This document shows, one piece after another, positions 22,763 to 34,400 of a stretch of 64,000 nucleotides of DNA. The notes under the pieces are model-generated. The model had not been told where the DNA came from and searched no databases. It was given only the letters and a program-made list of their open reading frames with translations. A program made the position numbers and the translations under genes. The stretch's first letter is position 1, and every line of letters begins with the position of its first letter. This DNA comes from Strongyloides papillosus (taxonomy: Eukaryota; Nematoda; Chromadorea; Rhabditida; Strongyloididae), in NCBI GenBank assembly GCA_005656395.1, contig SRSI01000028.1:1364001-1428000 (forward strand). The letters run 5' to 3'.

Positions 22763-25377
22763 ATTTCATGAAATCCATGGACACTCTAATTTCTTGAAAA
22801 CAACTTCAAGAAGTCTAAAAAACTTCTAAATGTATGCATTTGAGTTCATATAACACAAAATTGAATTATTTTAGAAAAACATATTTGGCCAACAATTATC
22901 GAAAATTGGACCTCAAGATTTAGACCCCAAACATATCCCATTGAATTTGCCGTATTCAATTGCATATATCCGAAAATATTTATTCCTGTGAAGTAAATAC
23001 TTCTTGATATTGAAACATCTATTTTTAGGATTATCAATTTCTAAAGGCAAATTTTGTTATATATGTATTCGGGCATTTTTGCCCATTGCAAACATTAGGA
23101 TTAATACTTTGCCTAATATTGTCGATTCAATTTTATTAGATTTAAAAATTAAAAAAACATTTTTCCAATTTTTGCAATTAAACAATAATTGCATTGTAAA
23201 TAAATAACTCAATGCATTGCAATAGGTATTAAAAAAAACCATGAAAATGTCCGAATTTGTTTTTGTGTGTGGACAATTAAATTGTTTTGATAAAACATTA
23301 GCAGTTTTTTCAATTCCTTCATGTAACGACTGTAGAAAATTTAATATCAAGAAGATTTTGAATTATTAAAAACTTTGAGAAAGTTATTTACAATTTGTAA
23401 GCAAACAGTATTCACCTTTACATGACAATTTCAATATAGATGATATTTTCAGATAATATATTCAAAACTGTAATAACATTACATTTTAATTTATGAAAAT
23501 TAATAGCGCTACTTTATTTTACATTTGTAAGAGATAACATTTTTGTAGTAGTAGATTTAAGGTTCTTATTTATTGTATTGCCTAGATTTGCAATTAATAT
23601 ATAAAAACATTTTATAATTACAATAATCGATACTGAAAAATTGTAATTTTTCAAACCTGGGAAAAAGCAAAACTGAGTAGTACCGTAGAAAGAATTTTCA
23701 AAAAAATTTGATCGATATTTGTTTTGAATAATAACGTTTTTAACAAAGCAATATATACATTATTGTCATTTTCGTACCAATATTTAAAAATCTGACCATT
23801 TTTTGTTTGAAATGTAATTAAAAAAAATTCTATTCCATACTACGACAAGAAATTTTAAGGCGATCAATCAACATTAACAATCTTTTTAAAGCTAAAAATT
23901 ATTTAGTAGTTTGAGCAGCACTTCTGAAAAATTTTTTAAACATAATATTCATAGAAATGACTTAGTAGTAGAAAATATGCCTTATATTTGATGATGTTTT
24001 TATAAAATTCATTTTTAAATTGTTATTTAGTTATTAAGTATTACGTTGTACATGTAAAGTAATCACGTCATTCAGAATAACAGAAAATGATTCTAAAACA
24101 GATTGATGAATATCGATGGTATTTTTATTTGGTACTTTATTTATTCTTGTTATTATCTCTTGACTTGCTAACAATCTTTTCTTTCTTCATTGCTGAAAAC
24201 TGTAAAAAACATTGCATACCTATTATAAAAAAAGTCATTATCATTAAAGTATAATAATCTAGGTTAGATTTTTCCTATTTCATTTAAATTTATCTAAAAG
24301 CTTAAAGATCAATAACATAAATATCATTTCCTACATACTCAAACATCTATTGAACATATGCAGATCTTTAGTATATTTTCCAGTTTGATTTACATTAATT
24401 TTTTTTATATTTGATAGAATAACATTATTCTAAATTAGTACTTTTTTAGGAATATTGAAAATGTCCATATTTAGCATCACATATATAACTACACAAGATT
24501 CTCGATTTTCCAAAGTCAGATTTACAAAATGTAATTTTTTTTATCGGTAAATCATTACGATTTCGTTGTTTAAAAGAAGTAAATCGTAAATGTTCAAAAG
24601 TTTTATATAATAATCAAAAAAACTCTTGAATGACTTCAGATCAATTTATAATATAAATAAGTTTTTATAGAAGAATTGAAACTGAAAAATAAACTAGGTG
24701 AAAAATAATTATTAATAATAATAATTGTCTAGTAAACACTAATATTGATATAATAAAAGCAACAATTGATAATCTTTTTATTGAAATCATTTGTTTACTC
24801 ACCAAATTATAGAACTACTAAAGAGAACTTATCGTAAAGGAATACTTACAAAAATATTTATAAATAATAGTGACATCATCCTGGAAACAAAAAAGAAACT
24901 TAGTTGATTATTTTGAAATGTTTATAAGAGTTGGCAGAATATAAAACAAGAAACAATACAAAAAACACAAAATAAGATTCTTAAGAATAATGACTTTAAG
25001 TTACTGAGTTAGAAAATAAAATTTCTTTAATTGTCGAGATACTTAACGATAAAAATATAGAAGTACGCCAATGGGTGAAAAAAAAGATTTACAGCCTTTT
25101 AGTTGTTTAAATGATGCTAAAAGTATTAAAGAATTAAAAGATGATAAAAATTCTGAATCTTCATCGAGTTAAAATGATACAGATACAACTACAACTGTAC
25201 CTTTACATTGAGAAGTTAATGCAGCTTTAGAGGTAGCTTTAAATTTATATCAATGCTTGGATGAAAGTGATGAAATAACTGCTAATATATTGAGAAACTT
25301 CGCAAAATTTAGCGTAAAAAATATAGGGAAATTTTGAAATCAAAATAATTTTATTATTACGTTTGCTTATAAAAAAA
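22763..25377. other. AT-rich stretch, no supported gene
   Basis: Overlapping short frames at 22846-23350 on both strands conflict with each other and none is convincing. At about 25080-25340 a plus-strand run reads FSCLNDAKSIKELKDDKNSE and later ALEVALNLYQCLDESDEITA, with stops between, suggesting a decayed coding segment. Confidence 0.4.
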
Positions 25378-25378
25378 T

Positions 25379-25874
25379 GGTACTTTTCGGTTATATCCCC
25401 ACCCGGAAGGTTTTTGACTTTAATGCCTATTTATAACAGTTTTTGGTTATTTATAAATAAGTAATATAAAATAAGGTTATTTAAAAATATTTATCAATAT
25501 AATAATTAATTTTTAAAATTTAAAAAAATTTTTTTAAAAATTAAATTTTGGAATTTTTCATTTTTGAAATTTATAATACCATTTATGAGTTACTTACTTT
25601 TTAATACCTTTTCTTCATATCATAAATAATAAGAGTATCCTCATTTATCCTTCTTTTAGTATTTTTATTAAGATTGAGGAACTTCTATCATTCACAGACC
25701 CAAAGACTTTAAACTTTCCCAGAGATTTTATCATTAGTAATTTTTTATTGAAAAATCACTTTTTTAGTAACAGTTTATCAGTAATAATTTATTTTCTAAC
25801 TTATATGCAATAATTTATTTGATATTAGTTCATTTTTATATGTTTTATTTTGGGGGATATAACCACAAAGTACC
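25379..25874. mobile_element. Small MITE with 22-bp TIRs
   Basis: The left end reads GGTACTTTTCGGTTATATCCCC and the reverse complement of the right end reads GGTACTTTGTGGTTATATCCCC (20 of 22 identical). The 0.5-kb interior is AT-rich and non-coding. No target duplication was certain and the superfamily is unknown. Confidence 0.6.
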
Positions 25875-27401
25875 AAAAAAATTGATAAATAAAATTTATT
25901 TAATTTGTGTCCCTATAACTTAACAGAATAAAACAATAAATAAAATAAAATATGTAAATGGTATTATAAATACTTAATATTTAAGATGTAATAAATGAAT
26001 TTATTACGTTCTACCAAACAGTCCACAATATTGTTTTATCGTTAAGACAGGATTCTTATTGATGTTTAATATATAGATCAAAATGCAATGAGTTATTTTC
26101 TAAAAAAAATTTATATTGTACTTTTTTAATTTGTTTTCAATTATCTGAAATGCCCATTGTCTCAAGAGATTCAGATAACCGAAAGTCTAGCATATTAGCT
26201 AAAAATTTTTAACAGCACATATTATATAATAATAGTCACTTAGAAATATCTTTTAAAAAAAAGTTTTTTGGTTACGTTATCATGCTCTAAAATATCATTA
26301 GAATTCCCAACACATTTCGAATAAGTACTTCTCGTAAATAAGTTTAAGCTCGTATGTTATAAATAGCGACTAAAAGATTTTTGGTAAACACCGGTAATTT
26401 GTAGTATTAAAAACAGGATTTCTCAAAAATGACGTTTTTCTGCGTCAAATTTTTAAAATTTCATAACTTTGAGGCGCGTTGTAAAAGTGATTTTGAAACC
26501 TTTTTACTGTTACATTTATTATAAATTAAATACTGTACTTTTTTAGTTTTAAAAGTTTAATTTTAAAGGTATTTTCAAATATAAAAATGCTCAAAAATAG
26601 CGTTTTTTGTGACGTAATAAAAGCTGCATGTGATTTAAAAAAAATAAAATAGTTGTCATTCCATTCCTAGATTTCTAAACTATAGCATATTTTCTTTAGA
26701 AAGATATTTTATTGTTCAAAAATAGTAAAGATGCAAAAAGTAAATTTACCTCAAAAAGTGCCAAATTTTTGGTAATATAAAAAAAAATATTTCTAACATT
26801 TTTTTGTAGTATTCTTATTAAATTAGAATTTTCTAACTAAAAAAGTAAAAAATCAAAACATCTAGAAAAGCTACCAGTTTCTTTAATCATAACAATTATT
26901 TGCAACCCTCATTAAATAAAGCATTCTTTTGTGTTGTTCTGTTATTTGTAGGTTATGCATTGAAATCAACTTAAGTGGTTTTAACCCAACCATGCAATCT
27001 TTCAACTCTTTGCTCATTGAAATAACACTAGCAGTCACATAAACATCAAAAAATTCAATCATGAGATCAACCAAAATATGTTATTTTTGTGCTACATCCA
27101 TTTTTTATCAACAACTGAATATTTTAAAGATTCTTTAAGTTTTCTATATAAACATTCAATTTACTTTGTTGAGTTTCCGTTAATTTATTACACAATTCAT
27201 AAATCCTCTTAATTGAAAAAGTTTCTAAATGTTTTTAAAATGTTCGTTTCTTTTTTTCGTTTGTTTATTAGCAATATTCAAATTATGATAGTGCTATGAC
27301 GAAAATATTATTAATCTTGCTAGTTTAAAAAATGATAACATTATGGATGTTTAAATAAAGTCAGCACAATTTAGGGAGAGTTTAATTAAAAGTTATATTT
27401 A
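25875..27401. other. AT-rich stretch with decayed minus-strand ORF pieces
   Basis: On the minus strand, 27128-27230 reads HLETFSIKRIYELCNKLTET and on to a stop. A 63-codon frame at 26883-27074 follows in another phase. Both look coding-like but are not joined by clear splice sites. Two similar pieces, CTCAAAAATGACGTTTTTCTGCG (26412) and CTCAAAAATAGCGTTTTTTGTG (26591), form a weak direct repeat. Nothing else was recognised. Confidence 0.35.
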
Positions 27402-27713
27402 ATGAAGCTTCCTGAAGTTATAAATAAAGTATATCGGTCAACTAGAAGTGTAGCAAAAGTTCTGAAGGAGCTATTATTGGGAGAGTTTGGTGGTTTTCAA
27501 AATCCACTAGTAAGATTCATAGAGTTAATGCAGTGTGATTTAGATAGTACTGACCCAGAAAATGCTTTAACGGAATTACGAACTAAATATACTGTTCTAG
27601 ATACCAAATTGTCAAAGAATAAAATTCAGATAAGAATGTTAATGAATTTTCTAGGGAATAGTAGTAACATGGTATATTTGGAAATAGAAAAAGTATTAAA
27701 GAAAGAATTGTAA
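27402..27713 (+). CDS. Small hypothetical ORF, 103 aa
   Basis: ATG-started frame with a regular Leu/Lys/Glu pattern suggesting helices (MKLPEVINKVYRSTRSVAKV at the start, YLEIEKVLKKEL at the end). After the stop, further plus-strand frames to about 27960 (for example DEIAKVTKLEFQNTNRLLSK) also look coding, so the original protein was probably longer and has been broken by stop or frameshift. No family recognised. It lies about 1.1 kb left of the transposon nest. Confidence 0.35.
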   Translation: MKLPEVINKVYRSTRSVAKVLKELLLGEFGGFQNPLVRFIELMQCDLDSTDPENALTELRTKYTVLDTKLSKNKIQIRMLMNFLGNSSNMVYLEIEKVLKKEL

Positions 27714-28830
27714 AATAAGAATATACAGAGGTATCAGCTGTAAAGGAATATACTTCAAAATCCAAAAAATATACAAGATGAAATTGCTAAGGTAACTAAA
27801 TTGGAATTTCAAAATACAAATAGATTATTAAGCAAAATTAAAACGTTTGACTACAAGAATAATCAAACATCTTTTAAAAGAAATGCAATGATAAATAGTG
27901 AAATAGTATCGATTGGTAGTAAAAGAAAAATAAACACTTATCATCAAATAATTTTGTATAAATAAAAAAAAGTTACGCAAAATAGTCATTGTTTAAAAAG
28001 TCTTGGTAAATATTCTCTACATTTACAAGTGTAAGGACTATTTGTAATGCTTTTATTTTCCTTTGTGTTTTACTTTTTAAATTGCCAATAAATCTTTTTT
28101 TTAATACTATTAGCAATGAATTTAAACAGTATTCATATTACGAAATATTATTTTTTGATTATATTGTTTGCATAACTACAATTTTTTATGTTGTCTGTGT
28201 TATATGTTTTTTTGTTAAAACATATGTAGTTAGAGATAATTTTTGACACTGTATTTTATACGAGCTTTAACTAAGACATGAATCAACTCATGTTTCTAAA
28301 AATTTCTGTTGAGCATTGGGAGAGAATGTAAAAGATATTAAAACACCACAATGATTGTTTTCAAATTTTCGAGACAAAGAAATAAATTTTGACTATGAAG
28401 CATGCATTTGTAAGACTTCTGCTTTTAATTAAGATTTTTTGAGATCTTACGGCTTTTAAACTACTTTTAAATGACCTTTATTGTATCATGTTGTCAAAAT
28501 TAGACAAGAAAGTTTATAAAAAAGACAAAATTTAAAAAAAAGTAAAATAATTTGTTATTTGGTATCATCAAATCTGACAACAAAAACTGGGAAATATCTC
28601 GATGAGCTAAACATTAATGATCTTTCTTTTTTAACATACTTTTCAGTTGTGCTCTATCTAATTACTGTCCAGTTTTGTCTCTAAATAACTTTTTTAATTG
28701 TAGAGACTTCGGTAAAATCAATAATGTAATTTCTTATTTTTCTGAAACTTTCTTTATAAAGATTAAAAAATTCTTCACATCTGAAATTGGTAACGTGTCT
28801 ACTAAATGAAGACTATTTGTAGATAATATA
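27714..28830. other. AT-rich stretch before the transposon nest
   Basis: The first 250 bp continue the coding-looking debris of the preceding ORF. The rest shows no gene, repeat pair or RNA signal that I could support. Confidence 0.4.
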
Positions 28831-29445
28831 CACAGAAAAAAATGGGAAAAATTTTGACAAATCTATCTGAAATGCAAAAAAATTTCCCACCCATTAAAAA
28901 AATCAAAATTTATTCAAATTTTAAAATTATCAATGGGCAACAAAAATGTTTTAAACGATAGAAAATATTTGTTGTCGCAGAATTTTGCTGTTTTTTTACA
29001 AAATTATATATGTTTTATATTTTAAATAATGTAACTTTTATTTAATCTTAATGTTTTTGATATAATGTTAATCTTAGAATCTAATTTTTTTTTCTAATAT
29101 ATATGAAACATGTTGTTATAACTCAATTTCGTGTAGAGTTGTTAAGTTTTAACAAAAATCATTGTCCTAAACAATTTATTATCAACAATAAAAATAAAAA
29201 ATCCGTAATAATAACAACAAAAAGCCAAAAATTATTATTTAACCTCACAAAGCATTAATAATTAAAAATATTATTTTAGTATTTGTTCATATATTAACTT
29301 TAAATATTTATAAGATATTTTTTACTATAGATAAAAATCTATATAATTTTATAACTTTTCATAGATTTAATTTTTAAATTGCTACGTCAAACAGCATGTT
29401 TGACGCAAAAAAAAACTATCATATATATATAAGGTCTTTATTGTA

Positions 29446-30967
29446 CACTCAAAATTTTTTTTGTGTTACAAGTATGTAATATACAGACTTTGTTAACTTT
29501 TAGTGGATAATATTACAAATTCTGTATATATCAGATATTTCACCAAAACTACATACTCATTTTGCATAATGAAAGAAGTATGTGTTTATACATTTTAGCA
29601 ATCACAACATTATTTTTTGACCATTTTTTTTTAGCATAGGCAAGGAAATAATAAATACTACATAAATATATATAAATCATATTTTATTAAGTAGACAAAA
29701 CAATACATTTTAATTTAAAAAAAGTTAAAAATAAGTAAAAATTATAGATTTAATTTTAACAAATTACTCGTCAATTTTAAAACATCCGTATTTCATAAAA
29801 ATTCTGTTTGCAAGTGTTTTGTTAAATTTTAATGGCTTCCCCTCCAAACTTTGACTTGTTCCATCAGATTCATGAATCATGTTGTATTTAATTTTTTATA
29901 TTTTGAACAGGAGTTGATATATTCCTGTAATGTAAAAAGAAGACTGTTGTTTTTGTACCTTAACAACAAATAATTTAAAAATTTTTTTTTGAAAACTTCA
30001 TTCCTATGTAATCGAATTTAATATTTGCAATTGCTGGTTCATCATTTTGATCATACTGAACTCCCAAGATTGACATAATATTGACGCGTGATTGAAGTTG
30101 AGAATCGCAGTAGTCCCTTTCTTTTACCAATAGATACGCCAATACATTCTCACACGTTACATTATTTACCAAATTTTTATCATTTACCACAACTGCTTCT
30201 GTAATTTTCCTCTTCCGTGATTTGTTGAAGAACTTGCTTGTCAACTTTCTTAAGCTTGAAATAAAGATGTAGCGATTGTAGTACTTCATTTTCATACATT
30301 ATCTAAATATTAAAAAAAATTTAAAATTAATAATTATTGATAAAAATTTAAATATTTAAAAAAATTGACGACATAATTATGACAAAAAAAATATATTTTA
30401 AGTAGCGCGTAGATATATAAATTATGAAATTTCGTAAAACTTACTTTCCATCATATATAAAAATTGGGATAGTACAAAACAGTCCAAAATATTGGAAGTT
30501 TGTGTACAAAATCTACCAATGTCTTTTTAATAGCTTATATTATGAAAAATTGTAAAAGCAGTTCTCTTAAATAGAAAATTTGTCAAAAATAATTCTACTT
30601 ATAATATAGATGAAATATTAATGTATGATTGTTTTTCTATGGTAGTAGATTTAAATTATGTCTTGATAATCCCTAGAAATGTTAATCACAGAAATGAAGA
30701 TGAGGAAAATAAAAAAAGTTTAAAAAAATATATAAATACTTCTAATCTTTTTACATTTAAAGTGATAATTTATGTGCATATTACTTATTTATAAAGTGTT
30801 ACTAGTCTGTAATTTAACAATTTTTTCTCCAAATTACAGATTATCATCTGTTAACTGACATAATTTCTGTAAAATTACAAAGTATTTGTCCGTAAAATAG
30901 CATTTTATTAGTAAATTCAAAAAAGTCTGTATATTACATACTTGTAACATAAAAAAGTTTTTGGGTG
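29446..30967. mobile_element. TA-flanked TIR element inside the 5' LTR
   Basis: The left end begins CACTCAAAAT and the reverse complement of the right end begins CACCCAAAAAC. Both then continue into a shared TGTTACAAGTATGTAATATACAGAC. TA flanks both sides (29444-29445, 30968-30969). The 3' LTR of the same retrotransposon supplies the empty-site comparison. It carries one ORF (29975-30295, minus strand). TIR length and TA duplication suggest Tc1/mariner-like mobilisation, but the ORF does not resemble a transposase I know. Confidence 0.8.
29975..30295 (-). CDS. Unrecognised ORF in the TIR element, 106 aa
   Basis: Starts MKMKYYNRYIFISSLRKL and ends GMKFSKKNF. The middle is rich in Asn, Asp and Val. 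After a run of nine A in the coding strand the frame stops. A one-base shift there would keep it open to an AAG/GTACAA donor near 29955. A TTTTTACATTACAG acceptor and a second open piece ending KYGCFKIDE (to about 29766) follow. It may once have been a two-exon gene that lost its frame in the homopolymer. No domain recognised. Confidence 0.35.
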   Translation of the reverse strand: MKMKYYNRYIFISSLRKLTSKFFNKSRKRKITEAVVVNDKNLVNNVTCENVLAYLLVKERDYCDSQLQSRVNIMSILGVQYDQNDEPAIANIKFDYIGMKFSKKNF

Positions 30968-31036
30968 TATTTTTTCAGTTCTTATAAAGTTTTAAGTTAC
31001 TCATACTCATCATTTTAAGATGTTGTTAACACCACA

Positions 31037-31054
31037 TGGCGATCCTGGCATCCA
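31037..31054 (+). promoter_or_regulatory. Putative tRNA primer-binding site
   Basis: TGGCGATCCTGGCATCC follows the terminal CA of the 5' LTR with no gap. TGG complements the CCA tail of a tRNA, as expected for a retrotransposon primer-binding site. The primer tRNA was not identified. Confidence 0.7.
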
Positions 31055-31467
31055 AATTTTTGAGAAATTACTCTGACAAATAGTTTTAGTTAGTCGTTTT
31101 TCCTCATTTCCTTCTTTATTAATTAGACACTTCATAAGTCTAAAATTTTCTTAATTTATTTATTTATTGTCATTTTGATTACATTTACAAGTATAAAATT
31201 GTAATCATCATCTCATATATACCAATATTTTTTATATATATTACATGTCATTGTTTTGAATTGTAAGCATTATATTGCTCATATTTATGACAATTAAATT
31301 TAAATTTTTTCAATTTACCGGATACAAATATTTAATTTCAAATATATAATTCATTACTTTAATTTATTTATTTTGTATTTATTAAATTTTGTTACTTATA
31401 ATTCATACATAATTCTCACTAAGTTAAAACGGACATAGATCGACGTATTCTTAAGCGACAAAAAATC

Positions 31468-34400
31468 ATGACTAGTAATCAGATTAAGTTTGACGCGACA
31501 CCCCTAGATAAGTTTAGAGAAAACTCAAGGGAATACTTAGACTATTTAAATAAAATTTTCATCATTAGTGATATTGACGTTAAACAAGATTTTGACTATG
31601 TTAAGCAATTTTTGAGAACACAAAGTAATTCTACTATCAGCTTATTTTTTGATACTTACAAAAACACTGAGTCATGGAGTAAAAAAGCTGTGGAAGAATT
31701 TTGTAATTCCTTATTATCAGAAGTCCCTAATAGATCCGTTAATGAGTTAATGAATTTAGCTAGAGCAAAGAAACAAAAAAATGAGAATATTAAAACTTAT
31801 GCTATGCGTTTAAAATCACTGTTGTCGTTCATGAGTAATGATGAGAAAGAGCAAGTCATACTCTATAAGATAGTATGTGAAGCAGACGATAGTTTACGAA
31901 GCTGTCTATCTGAGGTTAGTAATTTCACTTTTACTGAGATAATTGCTGCGGTTGTCGAATATTTTACGATTAATGAGTTTAAACGATCACTAGTACCATC
32001 AGAGAGTAGAAATGAGAGTTCCTTTAAAAGTAGTACCTATTCCTCTAATTTTAGAAGAGAAGATAAATCTGTTTTGCAGTCAGTATCTTCAGATAAAGTT
32101 AAAGATAAGGTTAACAATACTGATAGCTCTGAATTGATGATTAAAACAGATAGCATTAAGCATTCTCCAGAAGCAGGCAATTCTACGATATCTTGGGGTG
32201 ATAGAAACCTCCAGTCAAAAAAGACATTAGTAGATGAGAATCTTTCGTATAGTCCTTTAGTCTACGAAGTCATCCGTATTTTTGGTAAAGATGTTGTAGT
32301 CATGTTAGATAGTGGAGCTACGTGTAACATTTTAGCATTACAAGAAGTGCAAAAGCATAATTGGCGTTTCCATAGAGAAAACTTTGAGGTAAAAGGAGTA
32401 AATAATACTAGTTCAAATTTTATCGGTTTCTTAGATGTTAACGTTTCGAAGATAGAGTTAACTAAAAATGTCACATGTCGTTTCTACGTATCTTCATGTA
32501 ATGAGAGCTCCATTAGTGGTGGTCTTTGTCAGGAATTAGACATATCCGTTGACGGTAAACTAGAGGAAGCTAGAAATAGAAAGGAATCTTTTATCGCCCA
32601 ACTAAATGAGTTAAATGAGAGTCAACCACATATTGTTAGCTATTTGTTAAGTCATCCAAAGATATTCGATGATAGTATTCTCCAACCTGTTCTTATCACA
32701 TCTATTCCCCTCTCTTCTACACCAGAGAGAAAATTATTTAGAAGTTATAGACCTAAGGACGAGAAGTTAAAATACTTGGCAAAAACATTACGTAAAGAAA
32801 TAGTAGAGGGCAAAATTAGGCAAGAATTTGATCCTTACCTTACATCTCCTACGCATGTTATCAATGAATCTAAACCTCGCTTAGTCATTGATGCGAAACA
32901 AGTAAATAAACATATCCAGGATATATATCTTCCTTTACTCTCCCACCAAGATATGCAAGATCGTATTGCAGGTGCAAAACGGTTTTATAGATTTGATTTC
33001 ACAGCAGCATTTAAGAGCATAGCTTTAGAAGAATCAGATAAGTATATCTTTGGCTTTTCAACAACATTTGGTTCTTATGTTTCCAACGTTCTTAACTTCG
33101 GATATTCGTGTAGCGCACAACTGTTTCAACAAAAGATGGAACAACTTTTCCAAATATACAATATCCAAAACTACCTTTTATACATTGATGACACATTACT
33201 TTTTGGTGATGACCACTCGTTAGAAAGCAATGTATTGAAATTTCTTCAAATGTGTAATGATTATAATTTAAAAATAAATTTATCCAAATCTGAATGGAAT
33301 TGTTCCTCTGTGACATTCATGGGATTTAAGATAGATTGTGAAGGCATTCATGTTCAAGAAGATAGAAAGATTGAGCTAGAACTTTTGAGAGCACCCACTA
33401 ATAAAACAGAAGCCAAGTCAGTCTTGGGAAAATTTTCATACGTAGGTAGACATATAAAAGAGTTTAGTCAGATAACAGCAAGCTTACATCCATCAGCAGC
33501 AGAAGAATATACCCTCAATGAGCGTAGACAAGCTGATTGGAATAAGCTACAAGTAGCTATTAAAGATTTCCTTGTTATGCACCACCCTCCTAGAAATTCC
33601 ACTATTATATTTGAAGCATTACCAACACATGATTCAATTCATGGTCATGCATACTTTTTTGATAATTCCAATAATAAAAATAAATTAAACAATAAAAAAT
33701 TAGTCTCCGTATTTATGCGTAAGATGAATAAAGCAGAATATAATTATTCACCTGCCGAGAAAGAACTTCTTACTTTAGGGTCCTTGATAGAGCATGAACG
33801 TAGATTTATAATATCCAGAAAAGTAGTTCTTCTCACTAGAAGCCCTTTCGTATTTACCATTTTAACCTCACCCTTTGAATCAGTTCTCGACCAGTCTTCT
33901 AGATTACAGAAGTTGGCAGCAACGATTCTTATAGAAAATCTTGAAATAATAAAAGAAACTTCACCACATAAATGTGAGCAGTCTCTTACAAAATTAGTAT
34001 CAAATTCCACAAAAATTGTGTTACCCAAACAGACGCCTAGTACTGTGAGTGAATTTGATGTTGACGAAATTGTTAAGTTCCAAAGTACAGATGCAACATG
34101 CCATCTACTAAAAGAGTTCCTCAATGGTAGTCTCAAGGACATAAATAAAATTGATGCACCGTTTATTAAAGACTTAGATGCACTTTATTTCGATGGTCCT
34201 TTGATTTGCTTTGAGAGACGTCCGGTAGTTAATCTTAGTTTAGTTGAAAAAGCTGTTAAGATTATTCATTTTGCTACACACGCTGGAACGACTGATATTA
34301 GAAGGAAGATTAAATCTTCTGTTTACTGTCATAATATTTCTTCTGTTGTTGACAGAATTGTCGGTAGTTGTCATTCATGTTTAACAATGAGAAAACTTCC

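Larger units (their letters stand above)
29380..31036 (+). repeat. 5' LTR, interrupted by a TIR element
   Basis: The LTR proper is 29380-29445 plus 30970-31036, about 133 bp. It begins with a hairpin-forming CGTCAAACA-GCA-TGTTTGACG (9-bp perfect inverted repeat with a 3-nt loop). It holds a TATATATATAAGG box that could act as the promoter and a TTTTAAGTTACTCATACTC segment shared with the 3' LTR. The insertion of 1522 bp between TA dinucleotides should separate the promoter from the ORF. Confidence 0.85.
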
